Source: Parvibaculaceae bacterium PLY_AMNH_Bact1
GTDB taxonomy: Bacteria > Pseudomonadota > Alphaproteobacteria > Parvibaculales > Parvibaculaceae
Assembly (NCBI GenBank): GCA_032881465.1
Contig: CP126168.1
Span: 1,240,001-1,304,000, forward strand
Reading direction: 5' to 3'
Length of the DNA: 64,000 bases
This document shows, in pieces, positions 58,507-64,000 of this stretch (its first letter is position 1; each line of letters starts with the position of its first letter). Both the position numbers and the translations under genes were made by a program. The notes under the pieces were generated by a model. It did not search any database. It worked only from the letters and a program-made list of their open reading frames with translations, and was not told the origin of the DNA.

Positions 58507-58959
58507 ATGGATAACAGCTTTGTCGAAACGCTGGTCGGCGGCATCGTGATTGCGGTTGCGGCTGCTTTTTTGGCATACGGATATTCGGTATCAGACGTCG
58601 GCAATGTCAGCGGCATAGAGGTGACGGCCGAATTTGATCGTGTAGACGGTCTCGCCACTGGATCTGATGTGCGCATGTCGGGCATTAAGATTGGCACGGT
58701 GACAGCGCAGTCTCTCAATACGAACAACTATTTTGCGGTGGTTACGTTGAACCTTACAGATGAGGTTCAACTCCCAACCGACTCATCTGCAAAGATCACC
58801 AGCGAAGGTCTGCTGGGCGGGAACTATGTCTCAATTACGCCGGGCGGATCTGAAGAGATGTTGGCAAGCGGAGACGAGATTCAGTTCACGCAAGGATCGA
58901 TCGATTTGATCGGTCTAGTGGGTCAAGCAGTCTTCAGTGCCCAGGGTGGCAGCGAGTGA
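58507..58959 (+). CDS. mlaD: Phospholipid-transport MCE protein MlaD
   Basis: The lipid-binding MCE subunit of the Mla system. The 150 residues have one N-terminal transmembrane helix (about 9-27) and an MCE domain: VEFDRVDGL-like (AEFDRVDGLATGSDVRMSGI), KITSEGLLGGNYVSITPG and a C-terminal amphipathic helix (SIDLIGLVGQAVF). GCAGGGAAG precedes the ATG. Its partners mlaE and mlaF are 56 kb away, so the complex is assembled from two loci. The stop overlaps the GTG start of the DUF2155 gene. Confidence 0.92.
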   Translation: MDNSFVETLVGGIVIAVAAAFLAYGYSVSDVGNVSGIEVTAEFDRVDGLATGSDVRMSGIKIGTVTAQSLNTNNYFAVVTLNLTDEVQLPTDSSAKITSEGLLGGNYVSITPGGSEEMLASGDEIQFTQGSIDLIGLVGQAVFSAQGGSE

Positions 58960-59417
58960 GGTCAACCCTGAGCAGCATTCGCAGCGGTATTCTAGCAGCG
59001 GCAGCGCTGGTGGCATCGAGCGTTGCCGGTAACGCAGAGCCAGTCGGCGAGACAGCGATATTTACAGGCCTTGATAAAATTACGGCCCGTATTACGCGTC
59101 TTGAAGTGCAGATCGGCGAACGGGTTCAGTTCGGAACTCTCGAAATTCTCGCGAACAGTTGTAACAAGCGCCCACCAACCGAGACGCCAGAAACCACCGC
59201 TTTCGTTGAAGTCTTCGATGTCGGCAAGACATTGGCAGATGAACTTGCAGAAAAGGACGTGGGCGAACCCTCCCTGCCGAGGCCGCCCGAACGTTTGTTC
59301 TCAGGTTGGATGTTCGCATCCAGCCCGGGGCTCAACGCGGTGGAGCACCCGGTCTATGACGTCTGGCTGATCGACTGCAAAATGTCAGCGCCGGAAACGT
59401 CAGATCCAATCGAATAA
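58956..59417 (+). CDS. DUF2155 secreted protein, GTG start
   Basis: A 153-residue protein with a signal peptide (cleavage near GNAEPV) and the DUF2155 core: [31 protein letters not shown] and a closing [27 protein letters not shown]. Two cysteines could form a disulphide. Starts at GTG 58956 overlapping the mlaD stop (GTGA). Role unknown; the family follows mlaD in many alphaproteobacteria and may act with it. Its 3' end overlaps the convergent aat gene by 64 bp. Confidence 0.85.
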   Translation: MRSTLSSIRSGILAAAALVASSVAGNAEPVGETAIFTGLDKITARITRLEVQIGERVQFGTLEILANSCNKRPPTETPETTAFVEVFDVGKTLADELAEKDVGEPSLPRPPERLFSGWMFASSPGLNAVEHPVYDVWLIDCKMSAPETSDPIE

Positions 59418-60007
59418 AAGTCACCTGGTTCGCCGATAAGTGCCTCTGCAAGACGAGCCTTATACTCATCGCGCGGAATTTCTATGGCGCCAAATTGCGA
59501 GAGGTGGGAGGTCACGAATTGTGTGTCCAGCAATACGTAACCGCCCTGGACTAGGCGCGCGGCCAGATGCACAAGCGCTACTTTGCTCGCGTCCCGCACA
59601 TGGCTAAACATACTCTCCCCAAAAAAAGCGCGCCCGAGCGAAACGCCGTATAGCCCGCCGACAAGCTCACCGTCTTGCCAGCACTCCACTGAATGTGTGT
59701 GCCCTTGCTCATGCAGCTCTGTATAGGCCTTGAGGATCGCCGCATTGATCCAGGTGCCGCCACGACCGGGCATATCTTCCGCGCAGGCTTCCATCACAGC
59801 GCGAAAAGCTGTGTCGACCTTGACGGTAAAGGTATCTGCCTTGATGGTACGCGCAAGACGGCGCGGCACATGGAAGGTGTCGAGGGGGAGGATGCCGCGA
59901 AGTTCTGGATCAACCCAATAGAGTGTGTCTGAGCCGCGCGCCTCTCCCATAGGAAAGACACCATAAGCATAGGCGCGGAGCAATGTCTCGGGATTGATTT
60001 CTTCCAT
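59354..60007 (-). CDS. aat: Leucyl/phenylalanyl-tRNA-protein transferase
   Basis: Adds Leu or Phe to N-terminal Arg/Lys proteins so that ClpS-ClpAP degrades them (the bacterial N-end rule). The 217 residues have [27 protein letters not shown], the HTHSVECW motif and [19 protein letters not shown]. It follows accC with a 71-bp gap that holds repeat copy E. Its last 64 bp overlap the DUF2155 gene on the other strand. Confidence 0.96.
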   Translation of the reverse strand: MEEINPETLLRAYAYGVFPMGEARGSDTLYWVDPELRGILPLDTFHVPRRLARTIKADTFTVKVDTAFRAVMEACAEDMPGRGGTWINAAILKAYTELHEQGHTHSVECWQDGELVGGLYGVSLGRAFFGESMFSHVRDASKVALVHLAARLVQGGYVLLDTQFVTSHLSQFGAIEIPRDEYKARLAEALIGEPGDFYSIGSDVSGADILQSISQTS

Positions 60008-60019
60008 CAGTGTGCCAGG

Positions 60020-60063
60020 GCATTTCCAGGTGAAGTGTTTCGCGGTTCACCGTCCGGAAATGC
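60020..60063. repeat. Dispersed palindrome, copy E (first module only)
   Basis: GCATTTCC/GGAAATGC ends and inner GGTGAA/TTCACC arms, as in copy A. It fills the space between the accC stop and the aat start. Confidence 0.7.
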
Positions 60064-60078
60064 GATAAACCAGATTTC

Positions 60079-61419
60079 TCACGAGCGGTCGAGAAACTCT
60101 TCAAGCCAGTGAATATGATAGTCGCCATTCATAAGGTCAGGCTCATTGATGAGTTCCTGAAAGAGCGGAATGGTTGTGTCCACGCCTTCGATCACGAATT
60201 CATTCAATGTCCGGCGCAGCCGCATCAGGCATTCATTTCGGTTACGTCCATGAACGATCAGCTTGCCGATCAGGCTGTCATAATAGGGTGGGATCCGGTA
60301 GCCGGTGTAAACACCGCTATCGACACGCACGCCTAGTCCGCCAGGTTGGTGGAAGCCTTTGATGGTGCCAGGTGAGGGCGCAAACGTTTTCGGATGTTCC
60401 GCATTGATCCGGCACTCAATCGCATGGCCAGAGAATTCAACATCCTCCTGCGTGAAACTCATCTCAAGGCCCGCGGCGATGCGGATCTGTTCGCGCACCA
60501 GATCAATGCCAGTAATGGCTTCGGTCACGGGGTGTTCCACCTGGAGACGCGTGTTCATCTCGATGAAATAGAACTCGCCATTCTCGTAGAGAAACTCAAT
60601 CGTGCCGACACCCAGATAACCGAGATTGCCGATGGCATTCCGAACGATCTCGCCGATCTTGGCGCGCGCTGCGTCATTGAGCGCAGGCGAGGGCGCTTCT
60701 TCCAACACCTTCTGGTGACGGCGTTGCAAGGAGCAGTCGCGTTCGCCAAGGTGAGCGACATTCCCATGGGAGTCGGCAATCACCTGAACTTCGATGTGGC
60801 GCGGTTGCCCGAGATATTTCTCGATATACATGGCATCGTCGCCAAAGGCCGCTTTCGCTTCCGAGCGAGCCGTATGAAGCGCTTCAATCAGGTCATCTTC
60901 TGTGGGGGCGACTTTCATACCGCGTCCGCCGCCGCCAGCGGCAGCTTTCACGAGAACCGGAAATCCGATTTCCTTTGAGACGCGCATCGCTTCTTCATCG
61001 GTCGTCACGCCGCCGTCAGAACCAGGAACGACTGGAATGCCCAGGTCCTTAACCGTCGTTTTGGCGGCAATCTTGTCGCCCATCAGGTTGATATGATCTG
61101 CGGTGGGCCCGATAAACGTAATGTCGTGTGCTGCCAGAATTTCAGCAAAGCGCGCATTTTCTGACAGAAAGCCGTAGCCGGGATGCACAGCGTCCGCGCC
61201 GGTGATCTCACATGCGGAGATAATAGCCGGGATGTTCAAGTAGCTGTCAGTTGCTGAAGGAGGGCCGATGCAAACACTTTCATCGGCGAGGCGCACATGC
61301 ATGGCATCTTCGTCTGCGGTGGAGTGCACAGCGACGGTGGAAATGCCCATCTCTTTGCAGGCCCGGTGCACGCGAAGTGCGATTTCGCCGCGATTGGCGA
61401 TGAGAACTTTCTCGATCAT
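60079..61419 (-). CDS. accC: Biotin carboxylase subunit of acetyl-CoA carboxylase
   Basis: Carboxylates biotin on AccB with bicarbonate and ATP, the first step of fatty acid synthesis. The 446-residue protein shows the ATP-grasp elements: VLIANRGEIALRV, VKAAAGGGGRGM (glycine-rich loop), YIEKYLGQPRHIEVQ and EMNTRLQVEHPVTE. It lies 20 bp after accB in a run aroQ-accB-accC-aat. Confidence 0.97.
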   Translation of the reverse strand: MIEKVLIANRGEIALRVHRACKEMGISTVAVHSTADEDAMHVRLADESVCIGPPSATDSYLNIPAIISACEITGADAVHPGYGFLSENARFAEILAAHDITFIGPTADHINLMGDKIAAKTTVKDLGIPVVPGSDGGVTTDEEAMRVSKEIGFPVLVKAAAGGGGRGMKVAPTEDDLIEALHTARSEAKAAFGDDAMYIEKYLGQPRHIEVQVIADSHGNVAHLGERDCSLQRRHQKVLEEAPSPALNDAARAKIGEIVRNAIGNLGYLGVGTIEFLYENGEFYFIEMNTRLQVEHPVTEAITGIDLVREQIRIAAGLEMSFTQEDVEFSGHAIECRINAEHPKTFAPSPGTIKGFHQPGGLGVRVDSGVYTGYRIPPYYDSLIGKLIVHGRNRNECLMRLRRTLNEFVIEGVDTTIPLFQELINEPDLMNGDYHIHWLEEFLDRS

Positions 61420-61439
61420 TAGGGCGCGGGCTCCAGCTC

Positions 61440-61898
61440 TTATTCGATGATGAGGAGGGGTTCGCCGAATTCGACCGGCTGTCCATCTTCCACAAGGATT
61501 TCCTTCACCGTGCCGGACTTCGGCGCTGGGATCTGGTTCATGGTCTTCATAGCTTCAACAATGAGCACCGTCTGGCCTTGCGTGACCTGGGTCCCAACAC
61601 TGACGAAAGCGGCAGCACCTGGTTCAGCGGCGACATACACCGTGCCCACCATGGGAGAGGGAACAGCACCTGGATGGGTGGCTTTGCTGCCCCCTTCCGG
61701 AGCAGCTGCAGGTGTCGGGGCAGCGGCAACGGGTGCAGGAGCTGCGGCAACTGGAGCAGCGACATTGACAACTTGTGATTGGCGCGCGACACGCACTTTC
61801 AAATCATCTGTTTCAACCTCAATCTCGCTGAGATCTGTTTCCGTCAGAATATCCGCGAGTTGCCGGATCAAATCCTGATCGACGCCTTTTGTGCTCAT
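61440..61898 (-). CDS. accB: Biotin carboxyl carrier protein
   Basis: Carries biotin between the two active sites of acetyl-CoA carboxylase. I start at ATG 61898 ([18 protein letters not shown], 152 residues), 17 bp after the aroQ stop; the frame is open further upstream only inside aroQ. A proline/alanine-rich linker (about 50-75) precedes the biotinyl domain, with the biotin lysine in [10 protein letters not shown]. Confidence 0.96.
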   Translation of the reverse strand: MSTKGVDQDLIRQLADILTETDLSEIEVETDDLKVRVARQSQVVNVAAPVAAAPAPVAAAPTPAAAPEGGSKATHPGAVPSPMVGTVYVAAEPGAAAFVSVGTQVTQGQTVLIVEAMKTMNQIPAPKSGTVKEILVEDGQPVEFGEPLLIIE

Positions 61899-61915
61899 GT
61901 GGCTCTGTGCCCTCT

Positions 61916-62356
61916 TTACTTCTTCAGGTGGTCTGCAAGTGCCTCGACGGCAAGTACATAACCAATCGGTCCCAGGCCGCAAATGAACCCTAGAGACACG
62001 GGTGAAACATAGGAATGGTGGCGGAACTCTTCCCGCTTGAAAATATTGGAAATGTGAACTTCCACAAGCGGAAGTTCAGACGCGATGATGGCATCCATGA
62101 TCGCGACAGAGGTGTGGGTATAGGCAGCGCCATTGAGAACGATGCCGCAGGCTTTGTCCCGCGCTTCCAGAATCCAGTCAACGAGCTGGCCTTCCGAATT
62201 GGACTGACGGAAGTCGATGCTGTGCCCCAGCGCCGTTGCGCGTTCAGCCGTCATCGCTTCAACGTCGGCGAGCGTCTGAGTTCCATAGATTTCAGGCTCA
62301 CGCGTGCCAAGCATGTTCAAGGTCGGCCCGTTCAGCACATAGATTGGCTTAGCCAT
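61916..62356 (-). CDS. aroQ: Type II 3-dehydroquinate dehydratase
   Basis: Third step of the shikimate pathway. The 146 residues show [21 protein letters not shown], the catalytic tyrosine, [12 protein letters not shown] and VEVHISN. It leads accB and accC, a common alphaproteobacterial order. The 241-bp gap upstream to the dehydrogenase gene has no recognised feature. Confidence 0.96.
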   Translation of the reverse strand: MAKPIYVLNGPTLNMLGTREPEIYGTQTLADVEAMTAERATALGHSIDFRQSNSEGQLVDWILEARDKACGIVLNGAAYTHTSVAIMDAIIASELPLVEVHISNIFKREEFRHHSYVSPVSLGFICGLGPIGYVLAVEALADHLKK

Positions 62357-62597
62357 GCCCCGTATCCATCATCTCGTTCCGTCCATTATCCGCAGAATAC
62401 CGCCAAAAATGGAATTTCCCATAACTGGGTCTATCTAGAAGTCGAAAAGGGCGAAAATGTGTCTCACCCATCTCGTTTCACCCACCTTACGCTCCTTGTT
62501 TGCCTGGTGGGTTAACGCGAGTCACCTCTCGTTCCCGAGTTGTATACGCGTTGGAAGCTGCCAGTTCCATCAGTTAAGCGCTAAATACCTGAGCAGA

Positions 62598-63635
62598 TCA
62601 CGCCGACATCACCATCTTGAGCGCCCCGTCTTCTTTGGTATCGAAGAGCCGGTAGGCTTCCGGACCCTCAGACAGACCCATTCGGTGAGTGATCACTGTC
62701 TCCGGATGCAGACGATCACCCCGAATGAGTGAAATCAGCTCATCCCAGTGGCACTGAACGGAGCAAGCGCTAATCCGAAAGGTGAGGCCCTTGATAAACG
62801 CAAGGCCCATAGGGAATTGGAAATCCATGCTCTGATTGACGCCAATGACGGAGACGGTGCCTTGTGCACCCACCAGATCAATGGCGGTACGAATGGTGAT
62901 GTCGGAGCCGACCGCTTCGACGGCGCAATCCAGCATGCGGCCTTTGGTTTCCTCCATCAGCCTCTCTTTGGCATTAGTAGGATCAAGCGCGATGGCGCCG
63001 AGCTTCTCAGCGCGCGCACGTCGCTCAGGTACCAGATCCAGGGCATAGACTTTTGAGGCACCGAGCACGAAAGCGATTTCGACAGCCATGAGGCCGATGG
63101 GCCCAAGTCCGACGACTGCGACCGTTTTGCCGGGGCCAATGTCTGCATTGAGGCACCCGAGGTAAGCCGTCGGCAGATTGTCGGTGAGCATAAGGGCCTG
63201 ATCTTCGGAGATGCCTTCCGGGATCGCCCGTAGGTTGAAGTCTGCCATGGGAACGCGAATGCCTTCCGCCTGACAGCCTTCCAGATTGTGTCCCAACCCG
63301 TAGCAGCCCATCTGATTGTTCGCACAACGATTAATGTGGCCGGAGAGACAAGGAGCGCACCATCCGCAGCCGACAGCGGCTGAGAGCATCACTTGATCGC
63401 CTGCTTTAAAACGCGTCACACCGCGACCCACTTCTGCCACTTCGCCGGTTGCTTCATGGCCGACACAGAAGCCGGTATCACCCGTGAAATGAGCCCCGTG
63501 ATAAATATGCAGGTCCGAGCCACAAATGCCGCAGGTGTTCATCTTCACAATGACGTCGGTGTCCGCATGACACTCCGGGTCTTTGTAGGATTCGTAGCGA
63601 ATATCGCCTTTACCGTGGCTCGTAAGCGCTTTCAT
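62598..63635 (-). CDS. Zinc-dependent medium-chain dehydrogenase
   Basis: A 345-residue MDR superfamily member with the catalytic zinc motif NTCGICGSDLHIYHG and GHEATGEV, the structural zinc site GCGWCAPCLSGHINRC, and the coenzyme motif VVGLGPIGLMAVE. The long conserved ACSVQCHWDELI and the CGICGSDLHIYHG pattern occur in formaldehyde dehydrogenase- and sorbitol-dehydrogenase-like enzymes; substrate unknown. It is separated from the downstream SDR gene by repeat copy F. Confidence 0.85.
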   Translation of the reverse strand: MKALTSHGKGDIRYESYKDPECHADTDVIVKMNTCGICGSDLHIYHGAHFTGDTGFCVGHEATGEVAEVGRGVTRFKAGDQVMLSAAVGCGWCAPCLSGHINRCANNQMGCYGLGHNLEGCQAEGIRVPMADFNLRAIPEGISEDQALMLTDNLPTAYLGCLNADIGPGKTVAVVGLGPIGLMAVEIAFVLGASKVYALDLVPERRARAEKLGAIALDPTNAKERLMEETKGRMLDCAVEAVGSDITIRTAIDLVGAQGTVSVIGVNQSMDFQFPMGLAFIKGLTFRISACSVQCHWDELISLIRGDRLHPETVITHRMGLSEGPEAYRLFDTKEDGALKMVMSA

Positions 63636-63654
63636 GTGTGTACATTCTCCAAGA

Positions 63655-63710
63655 GCGTTTTCAAGAAAAGTGCCAAAACTGGCCTGGGTGGTTTTCTGTC
63701 CGAAAACGTG
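63655..63710. repeat. Dispersed palindrome, copy F
   Basis: GCGTTTTC/GAAAACG ends and inner AGAAAA/TTTTCT arms, the same inner arms as copy C. It lies between the dehydrogenase start and the SDR stop. Confidence 0.7.
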
Positions 63711-63713
63711 TTT

Positions 63714-64000
63714 CTAAGAAAGTATCAGCCCACCATCGACCGGAATGGTTTGTCCAACCACATAGGCAGACAGGGGTGAGGCGAGGAAGAGGGCGACACC
63801 CGCCATATCCTCCGGTGTACCCAGGCGGTGGAGCGGTATGTTGCGGAGCGAGCCTTCCAGGCGCTTCGGGTTTTCCGTGGTCACCTTGGTGAGTTTGGTA
63901 TCCACGAGACCCGGCGCAATCCCGTTCACGCGAATGCCATCGCTCGCCCAGGCTTCGCCGAGTGTCTTGGTGAGACCAATCGCGCCGGTCTTCGACGCGC
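63714..64000 (-). CDS. SDR family oxidoreductase, 5' part outside the window
   Basis: The last 95 codons of a classical short-chain dehydrogenase. It begins with the A-S-K of the catalytic YxASK motif at the window edge, continues with TGAIGLTKTLGEAWA and RVNGIAPGLVDTKL, and ends with GQTIPVDGGLILS. The stop is TAG at 63714-63716. Class and fold are clear; substrate is not. Confidence 0.85.
   Translation of the reverse strand, partial: ASKTGAIGLTKTLGEAWASDGIRVNGIAPGLVDTKLTKVTTENPKRLEGSLRNIPLHRLGTPEDMAGVALFLASPLSAYVVGQTIPVDGGLILS

Noticed and set aside
1-64000. tRNA, rRNA or transposase genes
   Set aside because: None was recognised in the intergenic gaps by reading; a covariance-model scan was not possible, so a cryptic small RNA cannot be excluded.

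Overview
The window looks like one contiguous piece of an alphaproteobacterial chromosome. The evidence is a NDUFA12-type complex I accessory gene, HdaA beside an AI-2E permease, alphaproteobacterial PAS_5 proteins, the adjacent NDUFA12-mlaD-DUF2155-aat-accC-accB-aroQ genes, a class II (B12) ribonucleotide reductase, and dispersed intergenic palindromes of the kind common in Hyphomicrobiales and Parvibaculum-like genomes. I cannot name a genus. Gene density is high, nearly all genes are housekeeping, and I recognise no rRNA, tRNA, CRISPR array, prophage or transposase.

Layout: (1) 1-9.5 kb, minus strand: rpsF-rpsR-DUF2232-rplI, then cfa, dnaB, alr, mlaE, mlaF and the 5' part of radA. The rpsF transcript appears to start at a good promoter and to carry a strongly folded leader. 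(2) 9.6-16.1 kb, plus strand: the fatty acid cluster fabD-fabG-acpP-fabF, then mltG, yicC and gmk. (3) 16.2-25.9 kb, minus strand: a GST and a zinc alcohol dehydrogenase, then the envelope cluster lptF-lptG-lptD-surA-pdxA-rsmA. (4) 26.1-45.9 kb, mixed: pepA-holC, a metallo-beta-lactamase-fold enzyme, an ABC-F ATPase, ndk, purM-purN, DUF2066, an AI-2E permease, hdaA, ppk1-ppx, a NIT-domain chemoreceptor, rnd and aspS.

(5) 45.9-53.0 kb is the accessory part. It holds two tandem PAS_5 proteins with the decayed tail of a third, a DUF4188 protein, a secreted cupin, a small hypothetical protein, a membrane-anchored pentapeptide-repeat protein of about 39 repeats, a DUF1330 protein, and a membrane protein paired with an XRE-type regulator. 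A 92-bp composite hairpin element occurs at 48643-48734 and, inverted, at 52853-52944, so it brackets about 4.1 kb holding the last five genes. Related fragments lie in the same region and I noticed none elsewhere. (6) 53-64 kb: nrdJ, a stand-alone response regulator, NDUFA12, mlaD, DUF2155, aat, accC, accB, aroQ, a second zinc dehydrogenase and a truncated SDR gene at the edge.

Taken together, much of the window builds and polices the Gram-negative envelope: lipid A transport (LptDFG), outer-membrane protein folding (SurA), phospholipid trafficking (MlaE/F at one end, MlaD at the other), fatty acid synthesis (FabDGF, AcpP, AccBC), membrane lipid modification (Cfa) and peptidoglycan (Alr, MltG). 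I do not see a clear-cut new defence or metabolic system. The best candidates for something undescribed are the inverted-repeat-bracketed pentapeptide segment with its nested palindromic upstream region, and the structured rpsF leader.
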